Shown: positions 8,090-16,209, counted from the stretch's first letter. The stretch is DNA of 64,000 nucleotides from SSF26 sp037443945 (GCA_037443945.1 JBBINH010000013.1:1-64000), one strand, 5' to 3'. Numbers and translations: made by a program. Notes: generated by a model not told the origin, from the letters alone.

Positions 8090-9775
8090 TCAGCGGATTC
8101 GCGGCCAATACAGCGTGGCCCATTCTCCGCGCAGAAGGACCGGGGTTTCGGTGATGGTCAGATGAACCTGACCGGCGACGGGAATGACCGGGGTCACGAT
8201 AGGGTCGGTCTGCTCATGGCGGGTGGGCACGGTGAACAACGTGAGCTGAGGGCTGCGCACGCGCAGGGTGATGGTCGTGCCGACCGGGGGATCGGTGGGC
8301 AGCCGGGCTACACCGTCCTCGTACCAAAACACATACACGGGAAGCCCTTCCACCGTGAAGACAAAGGCCTGGACATGGGGGCCGAAATCGGTCAGACGCC
8401 GCACGGCGCTGTAACCCCCCAACTGCGCCTGCGCCAGAGCCAGGGCCCGCAGCGCCGGCCGCGCCGCCGGGGGACCAAAGCCGTCGGCCGTCTCCAGCAA
8501 ACCTTGAAAGGCCAGATCGCGTTGGCCCAGGGTCGGGTTTTGCAGCTCGGGGCGATCCTGTTCCAGGCCGAGGACGAGGGCATCGAAGCCGTACACGGCG
8601 GCATAAACCCACTTCTTGAAAGCCAGCCGCGCCTGCTCGGCCCGATACCAGGTGACCACCGTGGCATGATCGGGCGCCTGGGGATTCTGCAGGGCCGCCC
8701 ACAGGGCTTCGCCGGTGCGCGGGTAGCGCGGACGCACCCGCAGCATTTGTGGGTCACCCAGGAGGGCCGGCGCCGACGTGGCGCCCGTAATCCAGACAGG
8801 GGTATCAGCCGGCGCCAGGGTTGCCACCCAAGCGGCCAATGTGGCCAGACCGGTGTAATCGCTCATGCTATGCACGGCGATGATATCGTAAGCGGCTCGG
8901 GCGGCCAGAAGACGCCGTAGCCCGCTCAGGGCGCCGCAAACGGAGGGATGGATGTTCGTGACGATATCGCGCAACTCGGCCGCGGTGGGGAAACCGTCCA
9001 ACAAGTCGAGACCGACCACCGTCGCCGCCAGGATGCGAACCTCAGGGTAGGCTTCTCGCGCCGCCGTGCCGGCCAGATGCAACAAGCGCAGGTAATCGTC
9101 CACGGCGCTTGTGGCCTCCAACCCTTGCCACCAATAGCCGTTGACCGCTTCCGTCTCGATCTGGTAGTAGCGGACGGGATTGGGGCGACCATCGCCATCG
9201 GTATCCACCAGGCCGGGGAAGTCATCCACGCCGTCGGCGTCATAGCGTTCGACCAAGGCCGCCACCCAGGCCGCGTAATCGTCCTCGTATTCAGGTCGGG
9301 GTGGGGTCGAGGCCACGGCCGTGCCGTTCGGGGAGACCGCTCGCGCCCACACGTTCCAGGCCCTGAGCACCAGCACCAAATCGAAACCGGCCTGCTGATA
9401 GGCCTGCACGCGGGTATCCAGGGTCACGACTTCCTCGTCCCACAAGTAGGTGTGCTCCTCGCCCCGAGGGGGTTCCGGCTCCAACAGCCCCCAGCGTACA
9501 TCGTCGATGACGGCCAGGTTGGCCTGCGAAGCCCGCAACGCACCGGCCAGGTCGGCCGGGAAAAGCGGCGAGGCGTTGATCACACCCAATTGCCGATTGC
9601 GCCCTGTCAGCGCCCGACCGTCCGGGTAGAGGATGGCCTCCGGCTCGCAGGGCGGATAGGGGAGGGCACAACCCGTCAGCAGACCCAGGAGGATGAGGGA
9701 GAGAAGCAAGCGCAAAATGCCCAAGGTCGTTTGCGCGCTTGGCAAAGGATTAGGCGCTTGATAACGGCTGATCAT
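8090..9775 (-). CDS. Lipoprotein with a possible glycoside-hydrolase-like TIM-barrel
   Basis: The 561-residue product has an N-terminal hydrophobic stretch ending in the lipobox LLTGC (about residue 36), so it should be a surface lipoprotein. The body has repeated beta/alpha character. It contains GFDLVLVLRAWNVWARA, YYQIETEAVNGYWWQG and YDIIAVHSMSDYTG, patterns seen in GH39/GH5-like barrels where Glu residues act as acid and base. The C-terminal 100 residues look like a beta-rich accessory domain. I cannot name a family or substrate; catalytic activity is not shown. It overlaps the 3' end of fpg by 26 bp, so the two are probably cotranscribed. Confidence 0.6.
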   Translation of the reverse strand: MISRYQAPNPLPSAQTTLGILRLLLSLILLGLLTGCALPYPPCEPEAILYPDGRALTGRNRQLGVINASPLFPADLAGALRASQANLAVIDDVRWGLLEPEPPRGEEHTYLWDEEVVTLDTRVQAYQQAGFDLVLVLRAWNVWARAVSPNGTAVASTPPRPEYEDDYAAWVAALVERYDADGVDDFPGLVDTDGDGRPNPVRYYQIETEAVNGYWWQGLEATSAVDDYLRLLHLAGTAAREAYPEVRILAATVVGLDLLDGFPTAAELRDIVTNIHPSVCGALSGLRRLLAARAAYDIIAVHSMSDYTGLATLAAWVATLAPADTPVWITGATSAPALLGDPQMLRVRPRYPRTGEALWAALQNPQAPDHATVVTWYRAEQARLAFKKWVYAAVYGFDALVLGLEQDRPELQNPTLGQRDLAFQGLLETADGFGPPAARPALRALALAQAQLGGYSAVRRLTDFGPHVQAFVFTVEGLPVYVFWYEDGVARLPTDPPVGTTITLRVRSPQLTLFTVPTRHEQTDPIVTPVIPVAGQVHLTITETPVLLRGEWATLYWPRIR

Positions 9776-10574
9776 GAGGACAAAAGTGGGTGCTGCGACC
9801 GCCGACGATCAGACGTTGGAGGATGGCGCCACAGCGCGGACAGGGTTCACCCTGGCGCCGAAACACCTGCAGGCGGTTCTGGAAATGACCGACCGAACCA
9901 TCCGGCCGATGATAATCGCGCAGGGTCGTGCCCATTTCGGCAATGGCCTGCGTGATCACGTCGCGGATGGCCTCGACCAGGGCCGTCAGCTCGGTCGGTT
10001 TCAGGCTGCCGCCGCCGCGCAGGGGGTGAATCCGCGCCCGAAACAGCGCCTCGTCGGCGTAGATGTTGCCCAAGCCGGCCACCAACCGCTGGTCCAGCAA
10101 CAGGGACTTGATGGGTGCCTTGCGGCCGGCCAGGGCTTGGGCCAGATAGGTCGGCGAAAAGGCCGGATCCAGCGGTTCGGGGCCGAGTTGGCCCACCACC
10201 TCGGCCGGATCGGCGACCAGATAAACCCGGCCGAACTTACGGGTATCTCGAAACCGCCAGTCCAGGCCGTGTTCCAGATGGAAAATGAGATGTTCGTGGG
10301 GATCGAAGGCGACGGTGGCCGGCAGGACCCGCATCTCACCGGTCATGCGCAGGTGCATGAGCAACCAAAGGTCGTTATCAAGAGCGCATTGCAGATACTT
10401 GCCGCGGCGTGACACGGCGGTGACCCGGCGGCCGCGCATCGTGGCCACAAAGGTGGCTACATCGGGTCGGTCCACAATGCCCGGCCAGCGCGCGCTGACA
10501 TCGCCGATCGTCCGCTCCACAACCAGACCGGCCAGGGCCATCGCAATGGTTTGCACTTCGGGCAATTCGGGCAT
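9750..10574 (-). CDS. mutM: Formamidopyrimidine-DNA glycosylase (Fpg/MutM)
   Basis: The 274-residue enzyme starts with the invariant PELPEV, whose proline is the Schiff-base nucleophile. It continues with RRGKYLQ, HLRMTGEM and the helix-two-turn-helix segment LVAGLGNIYADEALF. It excises 8-oxoguanine and other oxidised purines and nicks the strand. The C-terminal zinc finger is unusual: CPRCG and FCPHDQ, where the normal FCPxCQ has lost its fourth cysteine to Asp; the neighbouring His might replace it as ligand. A -10-like TAGAAT ends six bases before the ATG, suggesting a leaderless message. It precedes the lipoprotein gene with an overlap. Confidence 0.93.
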   Translation of the reverse strand: MPELPEVQTIAMALAGLVVERTIGDVSARWPGIVDRPDVATFVATMRGRRVTAVSRRGKYLQCALDNDLWLLMHLRMTGEMRVLPATVAFDPHEHLIFHLEHGLDWRFRDTRKFGRVYLVADPAEVVGQLGPEPLDPAFSPTYLAQALAGRKAPIKSLLLDQRLVAGLGNIYADEALFRARIHPLRGGGSLKPTELTALVEAIRDVITQAIAEMGTTLRDYHRPDGSVGHFQNRLQVFRRQGEPCPRCGAILQRLIVGGRSTHFCPHDQPLSSA

Positions 10575-10646
10575 GGCTCCATTCTAGGCCAAAAGCCCGA
10601 GCGATACCAGAACCGATCGGCCAGGTTGTGTCCGCCCTAACCCGAT

Positions 10647-10676
10647 TTGCACATTTTGCCCACCCGTGGCTATATC
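10647..10676 (+). promoter_or_regulatory. Probable promoter of the MoeA fusion gene
   Basis: TTGCAC (10647-10652), an 18-bp spacer and TATATC (10671-10676). The -35 matches that of polX and the atp operon. The GTG at 10666 lies inside the promoter and cannot be the start. Confidence 0.5.
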
Positions 10677-10731
10677 AAAGGCATTGTCAGGACCATCTTC
10701 CGCCTTTCTGCTCGTGCCTGTTTCGATCACC

Positions 10732-12666
10732 GTGACTTATCTCCACGATATTCCCCTTGACGAAGCCCTGAACGCCTGGTTGGCCGCGCTGGAGCATGTG
10801 GGGGCGCTGCGACGGCTGCCAGCCGAGGCGGTGCCTATCGCCGAGGCTAACGGTCGGGTAACGGCGGCACCGGTCTGGGCGCGTATCTCGGTCCCCCATT
10901 ACCACGCTGCCGCCATGGACGGCTATGCCGTAAGTGCCGCGGCCACCGTCGGCGCTACCCTCACCCGCCCCCTGCATCTGCGTCTGGGCGAGGAGGCCAC
11001 CTATGTGGACACCGGCGATCCCTTGCCGCCCGGCCGCGATGCGGTCATCCCCATCGAAGAAGCCCAACGCCTGACCACGGCGGACGGTGAGGTCATCGAG
11101 ATCCTGGCCGCCGTAGCACCGTGGGAACATGTGCGGCCCATGGGCGAGGACATCGTGGCCACCGAGCTGATCGTCCCGGCCAACCATCGTCTGCGTCCCC
11201 AGGATTTGGGCGCCATTGCCGGCAGCGGTCATGCGCAAGTGCAGGTCTATCGCCGACCGCGCATTGCCATCCTGCCCACCGGCACGGAATTGGTAGCCCC
11301 GGGCAGTGAACTCAAACCCGGCGATATCATCGAGTTCAACTCCATCGTGCTCGGCGCCATGGCCGAAGAATGGGGCGCTCGCGTGAACCGTCTACCCATG
11401 CTGGCCGACGACTACCAGGCCATCAAGGCCGCCGTGTTGGCCGCCCTCGAAGACCACGATCTGGTCGTCGTCAATGCCGGGTCCTCGGCCGGGAGCGAGG
11501 ATTTTACCGCCCGCATCGTCGCCGAATTGGGCGAAGTCGTGGTCCACGGCATTGCCATCCGCCCCGGCCATCCTGCCATCCTCGGCCACGCCCGCGGCAA
11601 GCCCGTGGTGGGCATTCCCGGTTACCCGGTCAGCGCCATGGTCACCTTTGACCTGTTGGTGAAACCCCTTTTGCAGCGCTGGATGGGCCAGGCCGTTGAA
11701 CCGCGACCGGTTGTGCGGGCTGTCATCACCCGCAAAGTCCTCAGTCCCATGGGGCAGGACGAGTTCATGCGGGTCACCCTGGGTCGGGTCGGCGATCGGA
11801 TCGTCGCCACCCCCCTTCCCCGCGGGGCCGGTGTCATCATGTCCATGGTGCGGGCCGATGGGATCGCCCACATCCCCCGCTTTTCCGAGGGGCTCAATGC
11901 CGGCGACGAGATCGAGGTCGAACTGCTGCGGCCGCCCTCGGTTATTGACCGCACCATCGTCCATCTCGGCAGCCACGATCTCACCCTGGATTTGCTGGCC
12001 GACCAGTTGCGCCGGGAGCGACCGGATCGCAGCCTGAGTTCCGGCAACGTGGGTTCGCTCAGCGGCTTGCTGGCCTTGCGCCGGGGCGAAGCCCACCTGG
12101 CCGGCTCCCATTTGCTGGACGAGGCCACGGGCGAATACAATCTGGCCTATATCCGGCGCTATCTGCCCCAAGTGCCCGTCGTTGTCCTTGGTTTTGTCGG
12201 CCGTACCCAGGGTCTGATCGTCCCCCGGGGCAACCCCAAGCGTCTGTCCGGCCTGGCCGATCTGACCCGCCCGGATGTGATGTTCATCAACCGCCAGCGT
12301 GGGGCGGGGACGCGCGTGCTCCTCGATTACCATCTGGCCCGGAGCGGCATCGATCCGGCCCACATTCAGGGCTACGAGCGGGTAGAGTTCACCCATCTGG
12401 CCGTGGCGGCGGCCGTGCAGAGCGGCGCCGCCGACTGTGGCCTGGGCATTTTGGCCGCCGCCCGTGCCCTCGACCTCGATTTCATACCCCTGTTCGAGGA
12501 GCAATACCAGCTCGTCATCCCGCAGGTGTACTACGAATCCGACCTGCTGGCTCCGTTGCTGGACATCATCCGGAGTCCTACTTTCCGCAATGCCGTGCTG
12601 GCCCTTGGCGGCTACGACGTCTCCACCATGGGGGAAGTCGTTTGGACTTCCGAAGCTGCCGCCTGA
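10732..12666 (+). CDS. MoeA molybdopterin molybdenumtransferase fused to a substrate-binding-like domain
   Basis: The 644-residue protein has two parts. Residues 1 to about 400 are MoeA: DIPLDEAL at the start, AAMDGYAV, VDTGDPLPPGRDAVIPIEE, LPTGTEL, NAGSSAGSEDF and VGIPGYPVSAMV. This enzyme inserts molybdate into adenylated molybdopterin. Residues about 420-640 are a PBP-like domain (LGSHDLTLDLLADQL, VMFINRQRGAGTRVLLDYHL, AVQSGAADCGLGI), of the type also found with ModE/MoeA fusions, which could bind molybdate or tungstate or act as a sensor. The start GTG at 10732 is chosen for family agreement; GTG at 10714 is also possible. No other moa/moe gene is in the window. Confidence 0.88.
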   Translation: MTYLHDIPLDEALNAWLAALEHVGALRRLPAEAVPIAEANGRVTAAPVWARISVPHYHAAAMDGYAVSAAATVGATLTRPLHLRLGEEATYVDTGDPLPPGRDAVIPIEEAQRLTTADGEVIEILAAVAPWEHVRPMGEDIVATELIVPANHRLRPQDLGAIAGSGHAQVQVYRRPRIAILPTGTELVAPGSELKPGDIIEFNSIVLGAMAEEWGARVNRLPMLADDYQAIKAAVLAALEDHDLVVVNAGSSAGSEDFTARIVAELGEVVVHGIAIRPGHPAILGHARGKPVVGIPGYPVSAMVTFDLLVKPLLQRWMGQAVEPRPVVRAVITRKVLSPMGQDEFMRVTLGRVGDRIVATPLPRGAGVIMSMVRADGIAHIPRFSEGLNAGDEIEVELLRPPSVIDRTIVHLGSHDLTLDLLADQLRRERPDRSLSSGNVGSLSGLLALRRGEAHLAGSHLLDEATGEYNLAYIRRYLPQVPVVVLGFVGRTQGLIVPRGNPKRLSGLADLTRPDVMFINRQRGAGTRVLLDYHLARSGIDPAHIQGYERVEFTHLAVAAAVQSGAADCGLGILAAARALDLDFIPLFEEQYQLVIPQVYYESDLLAPLLDIIRSPTFRNAVLALGGYDVSTMGEVVWTSEAAA

Positions 12667-12687
12667 TCCTCCCATCTCGTTTTGCCT

Positions 12688-13020
12688 ATGTCCACACACC
12701 GCTACACCCCCTGGCCGTGGGGCACCGATGTGCGCGAAGATGAACTGCGCGCGATCATGCGCAACGAAGGGCTGAATCCCTACACCTGGAGCAACGGCCC
12801 CAATTTTGTTTACGGCGCCCATACCCATTCTTACACCAAAGTCCTCTACGTGGTGCGGGGCAGCATCACCTTTCATCTGCCGACCAGCGGCGAAGACATT
12901 GTCATGAAACCCGGCGATCGGCTGGACCTGCCCGCGCGCACGTTGCATGCGGCCACGGTCGGACCGGAAGGCGTGACCTGTCTGGAAGCGGCCAAGCGGG
13001 ACCGCGAGGCCCTGGCATGA
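12688..13020 (+). CDS. Small cupin-domain protein
   Basis: The 110-residue product is one cupin barrel. GAHTHSYTKVLYVVRGSITF is cupin motif 1 with its metal-binding histidines, and KPGDRLDLPARTLHAAT is motif 2. Such small cupins bind a metal and may be isomerases, dioxygenases or sensors; the substrate cannot be read from the sequence. It starts at the ATG at 12688, 21 bp after the MoeA fusion, and its stop overlaps the next ATG (ATGA), so it is likely translationally coupled to the following dioxygenase-like remnant. Confidence 0.75.
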   Translation: MSTHRYTPWPWGTDVREDELRAIMRNEGLNPYTWSNGPNFVYGAHTHSYTKVLYVVRGSITFHLPTSGEDIVMKPGDRLDLPARTLHAATVGPEGVTCLEAAKRDREALA

Positions 13021-13576
13021 GCGGCATGGTCCACGGCCTTCATCATGTGACGGCCATTGCCGGCGATCCGCAGGAGAACCTGGCCTTCTACACGGGCATG
13101 TTGGGGCTGCGTCTGGCTAAGCGCAGCGTCAACCCGGATGTGCCCGATGCCTATCATCTCTTCTACGCCGATGCCGCCGGCACACCCGGCATCGATCTCA
13201 CCTTTTTCCCCTGGCCGGCTCTGGGCCCCGGCCGCGCGGGTACGGGTATGGCGATGGAGGTGTCCTTTGCCATTCCGCAGGGCAGTCTGAGCTATTGGCA
13301 GGATCGCCTGGACGCCTTTGGCATCCGCACGGCCCTCGTAGGAACCCGCTTCGACGAGATCACCCTGCCGTTTCGCGATCCCCATGGCCTGCATCTGGCC
13401 CTGGTCGTCGCCGAGGAAACCGGTGAGATGGTGCCATTGGCCCCGGCTTCGCCGTGGATGAGGACCCCGCCCATCTGGGCGAACAGCTTATCCTGCCGTC
13501 CTGGTTGGAATCGCACCGTCAGGCCATTACGGCCGTTCTGCCGCCGCTGATGTTAGCCTTCGCCGGGACTTCCTAG
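13017..13576 (+). pseudogene. Internally deleted, frameshifted ring-cleaving dioxygenase-like (VOC, PcpA/MhqO-type) gene
   Basis: The first frame (13017-13550) encodes one VOC/glyoxalase domain of about 140 residues, beginning HGLHHVTAIAGDPQENLAFY and reaching DPHGLHLALVVAEE. It then gives unrelated residues to a TGA at 13548. Another frame, open from 13427 to a TAG at 13574, encodes the characteristic C-terminal tail of the same family (GPGFAVDEDPAHLGEQ, LPSWLESHRQAI, AVLPP). Intact members are about 310 residues with two VOC domains; the second domain is missing here. The simplest reading is a deletion of about 450 bp with a frame change. The N-terminal domain could still be made. The 3' end overlaps the convergent Nudix gene. 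Confidence 0.75.
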
Positions 13577-14014
13577 GCGCGCGGCGGCGCGGCGGACAAC
13601 CGCTTTTTCCGACTCATAACTCAACAACCGGGCGGCTTCCGCCAGGTTGCGCGCCCATAGGGGGCGAAAACGGGCTTCTTCGGCATGGGGATGTTTGGGC
13701 CTGGTCTCCCCGCGGTGGGGATCGGTCAGATGCATCAGGTAGTAGTGCTCGCTGCGGCGAATAAGGCGGCCCTCGAACTCGAATTCCACGGTGGTAATGC
13801 CCAAATCGTCCCCCAGGACCAGCCCCCAATAGCCGCTTTCTTCGCCCACTTCCCGCAGGGCGGCCTCGGCGTCGCTTTCGCCCGGTTCCACATGCCCCTT
13901 AGGTAGGCGGATTTCGTGGATCCAGGCGCCCTGGCGCCAGACTTCCCGTTCCAGCAAAAGCACGCGACCGTCCCCGTCGAGGACAACACCGCCGGCAGCA
14001 TGATACGTGGTCAT
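13553..14014 (-). CDS. Nudix hydrolase
   Basis: The 153-residue protein carries the Nudix box as GHVEPGESDAEAALREVGEE (GX5EX7REUXEE form), which binds Mg2+ and cleaves nucleoside diphosphates linked to another moiety. AGGVVLDGDGRVLLLER is the leading strand pair. The substrate cannot be assigned. I start at the ATG at 14014 (MTTYHAAGG) because a TATAAT lies six bases upstream, which excludes the longer reading from 14110. The gene is monocistronic and convergent with the broken dioxygenase-like gene. Confidence 0.88.
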   Translation of the reverse strand: MTTYHAAGGVVLDGDGRVLLLEREVWRQGAWIHEIRLPKGHVEPGESDAEAALREVGEESGYWGLVLGDDLGITTVEFEFEGRLIRRSEHYYLMHLTDPHRGETRPKHPHAEEARFRPLWARNLAEAARLLSYESEKAVVRRAAARLGSPGEG

Positions 14015-14020
14015 GGCCGG

Positions 14021-14026
14021 ATTATA
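14021..14026 (-). promoter_or_regulatory. -10 element giving a leaderless Nudix transcript
   Basis: On the minus strand a perfect TATAAT is followed by six bases and then the start ATG, so initiation should occur at the A of the start codon. No good -35 is visible. Confidence 0.5.
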
Positions 14027-14116
14027 GCATAACTCGGCGGAGACCCGACGACGGTCCCGGCCGTAAGAGCCCCCTGTGTCGGAGAGGGCGATAAGGCCAT
14101 CCCCCACCACAGGCGT

Positions 14117-14179
14117 CTAAAAAAGATTGTGCACTTTCCAAAAAAGCCTTTGCACTTTCTAAAAAAGAATTTGCACTTT
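14117..14179 (+). repeat. Three tandem 21-bp repeats upstream of the HTH gene
   Basis: Units at 14117-14137, 14138-14158 and 14159-14179 each consist of a CT or CC, an A6 run, G, then a variable triplet and a GCACTTT end; most contain TTTGCACTTT. The 21-bp period equals two helical turns, so bound proteins would sit on one face of the DNA. The last unit supplies the -35 hexamer of the promoter that follows. Confidence 0.8.
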
Positions 14180-14199
14180 TGGCAGGTCCGGCGTACAAT
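14171..14199 (+). promoter_or_regulatory. Promoter of the HTH gene, embedded in the repeats
   Basis: TTGCAC (14171-14176) inside repeat 3, a 17-bp spacer and TACAAT (14194-14199). Initiation is expected at 14206-14208, at or next to the GTG start codon. Confidence 0.65.
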
Positions 14200-14207
14200 A
14201 CCGACCC

Positions 14208-14699
14208 GTGGCTCTCTATGTACGACCGCTCACGCCTGAAGAGCACGAGACGCTGCAACGGCTGGCCAACGGCGATGACCTCATCAGCGCCCGCTGGGCC
14301 CAGATCATTCTCCTTTCGGCCCGCGGCATAGGGGTACCGGCCATTGCCGACACGTTGGAGATCTCGGCGGCGACCGTGCGCGCCCGCATCAAAGCCTTCA
14401 ATGCCCGGGGTCTGGAGGCATTGGAGCGGGCCACTTCGCCCGGCCGACCGGAAACCATCACCCCTTCTCTGGGCGATCAGATCGCCGCGCTGATGCGGGA
14501 ACGCCAACCACGCGACTTCGGCTGGGCCGACACCGGCTGGACCCTCGATCTTCTGGTCAAAGTTGCCACCCTCGAAGGCTGGGTCGAACGCATCAGCCGT
14601 GAAGGCATCCGCCTGGCCCTGGCCAAAAGTAAGCATTCATATCGTCGTCTCAAGGAATGGCGACGGCAGTCTTCCTCAGAAGCCGCTTCCGAGACCTGA
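14208..14699 (+). CDS. Stand-alone IS630-transposase-type DNA-binding protein (two helix-turn-helix domains, no DDE domain)
   Basis: The 163-residue product matches only the DNA-binding half of IS630-family transposases. A homeodomain-like HTH comes first (GVPAIADTLEISAATVRARI), then a winged HTH_33-like region (PRDFGWADTGWTLDLL to REGIRLALAK). No DDE catalytic part follows; the next gene starts 42 bp later. Such truncated forms are probably domesticated as regulators. The GTG at 14208 directly follows the predicted transcription start, so the message is probably leaderless. The 21-bp repeats upstream are plausible operator sites for this protein. Function as a repressor or activator is inferred. 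Confidence 0.75.
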   Translation: MALYVRPLTPEEHETLQRLANGDDLISARWAQIILLSARGIGVPAIADTLEISAATVRARIKAFNARGLEALERATSPGRPETITPSLGDQIAALMRERQPRDFGWADTGWTLDLLVKVATLEGWVERISREGIRLALAKSKHSYRRLKEWRRQSSSEAASET

Positions 14700-14741
14700 C
14701 GGCGTCTTTCGGTCTTCTGTCCTTTCTTAGGAGTTTTCCCT

Positions 14742-16049
14742 ATGGTATCTGCTTCCCCCCATACCCAGAACGGCCCTGCAGAGACGGTCGTGTTCGCCGA
14801 CCTCGACGAGGATATGGCCGCCCTGAGCACGATGGCAGCGACGCTTGCCGATCCCCGGCACGATAGCTTTCAGGAACGCATCAACGAAGTCCTGGATCGG
14901 ATTGCCTGGAGCAAGAGCCTGAATGCCTACTACTACCAGCAACCCGTGGAGGGCCTTGATGGCGCCTGGGTCATCGTCGGTGGCAAGCGTAAGCTTATGT
15001 TCGCCACGTACAGCTATCTGGGGTTGCTCCAACATCCGGACATCATCCGGGCGGCGCAGGAGGCCACGGCCCGCTACGGCGCCGGCACCCATGGCGTGCG
15101 GCTCCTGGGCGGTACCCTGGACCTTCATCTGGAACTGGAGGCGACCATTGCCCGCTTCCACGGCCGCGAGGCGGCGATCGTGTACTCTTCCGGTTATGTG
15201 ACCAATCTGGCCACCATCTCAACCCTGGTGGGCAAAGGTGATTGGGTTATCTCCGACAAGTGGAATCACGCCAGCATCGTGGACGGTTGCCTGTTGGCCC
15301 GGGGCGAATTTGTGCGCTTTCGGCATAACGACATGGAGGACCTGGAACGCCGTCTGCGCCAGGCCCCGGCGCGGGCGGGTAAGCTCGTCGTGGCCGATGC
15401 CGTCTTCAGCATGGACGGCGACATCTTCAATCTGCCCGATGCGGTGGCGCTGTGTCGGAAATACGGCGCCCGCCTGATGATCGACGAGGCCCATAGCCTG
15501 GGCGTCCTGGGTGCCACCGGTCACGGCATCGAAGAGCACTTCGGCATGCCCGGGGTCATCGATATCAAGATGGGGACCCTCAGCAAGACCATCCCCGGTA
15601 TCGGCGGCTATATCGCCGGCAGCAGTGATCTGATCGCCTTTCTCAAGCACTCGGCCCGCGGCTTTGTCTTTTCGGCGGCGTTGCCGCCGGCGGTGACGGC
15701 GGCCTGCACGGCTGCGTTCGGCGTCATCGAGCGCGAAGGGGCGGAGCGCAACCGGATTTTGCAGCGGAATGTGCGCTACTTTTTGGACGGCCTCAAGGCC
15801 CTGGGCTTCGATACGGGGGTGAGTGTAACGCCGATTGTGCCGATCATGACCTGGGATGACGACCGCGCCATGCTGATGACCCGCTACTGCCAGGAAAACG
15901 GCGTTTTTGTCCTGCCTGTGCTGTCGCCGGCCGTTCCACCCGGCAGCAGCCGGCTGCGTGCCAATGTCACGGCGGCCCACACCATCGCCGATATCGACTT
16001 TGCCCTGGCGGTGTTTGCCCAGGCCGGCCGTGAAGTCGGTCTGATCTGA
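14742..16049 (+). CDS. Alpha-oxoamine synthase family PLP enzyme (BioF/KBL/SPT-like)
   Basis: The 435-residue fold-type I PLP enzyme has the family marks. These are YSYLGLLQHP, GAGTHGVRLLGGTLDLHLELE, the cofactor-contacting DEAHSLGVLG, and the Schiff-base lysine in GTLSKTIPGIGGYIAGS. Members condense an amino acid with an acyl-CoA: alanine for BioF, glycine for KBL, serine for serine palmitoyltransferase. The length exceeds BioF (about 390) by an N-terminal extension of about 45 residues. The loop TLSKTIPG differs from the usual TFSKA. No biotin, threonine or sphingolipid gene lies near, so the substrate is open. AGGAG precedes the ATG. Possibly cotranscribed with the HTH gene. Confidence 0.85.
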   Translation: MVSASPHTQNGPAETVVFADLDEDMAALSTMAATLADPRHDSFQERINEVLDRIAWSKSLNAYYYQQPVEGLDGAWVIVGGKRKLMFATYSYLGLLQHPDIIRAAQEATARYGAGTHGVRLLGGTLDLHLELEATIARFHGREAAIVYSSGYVTNLATISTLVGKGDWVISDKWNHASIVDGCLLARGEFVRFRHNDMEDLERRLRQAPARAGKLVVADAVFSMDGDIFNLPDAVALCRKYGARLMIDEAHSLGVLGATGHGIEEHFGMPGVIDIKMGTLSKTIPGIGGYIAGSSDLIAFLKHSARGFVFSAALPPAVTAACTAAFGVIEREGAERNRILQRNVRYFLDGLKALGFDTGVSVTPIVPIMTWDDDRAMLMTRYCQENGVFVLPVLSPAVPPGSSRLRANVTAAHTIADIDFALAVFAQAGREVGLI

Positions 16050-16114
16050 CAGGACGCGCACCAGGCTCTCGGCCGAAACAGGCGCCGGGGAGTCCTCGCC
16101 GGCGCCTGGGCAGC

Positions 16115-16143
16115 TTGACAAGGCGACACCGGGCCGTTATAGT
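16115..16143 (+). promoter_or_regulatory. Consensus promoter of the argG leader
   Basis: A perfect -35 TTGACA (16115-16120), a 17-bp spacer and TATAGT (16138-16143). Six bases later is an ATG at 16150, so the transcript should start at or near that codon. Confidence 0.8.
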
Positions 16144-16149
16144 GCAGCC

Positions 16150-16209
16150 ATGATTGCGTTACGGCGCAGGCGTTTTTCCGGCGGGATAAGCGAGGGCCGT
16201 TCGGCCTGA
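16150..16209 (+). CDS. Putative arginine leader peptide of argG
   Basis: This open frame of 19 codons encodes MIALRRRRFSGGISEGRSA. Four consecutive arginine codons (CGG CGC AGG CGT) lie at 16162-16173, with a fifth arginine near the end. The ATG coincides with the predicted transcription start, so it would be translated from a leaderless RNA. The Arg-codon segment 16163-16172 can pair over 10 bp (one G-U) with 16222-16231. A terminator hairpin follows at 16247-16280, ahead of argG. This is the layout of a translation-coupled attenuator: scarce charged Arg-tRNA would stall the ribosome on the Arg run and change the downstream folding. Expression has not been shown. Confidence 0.65.
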   Translation: MIALRRRRFSGGISEGRSA

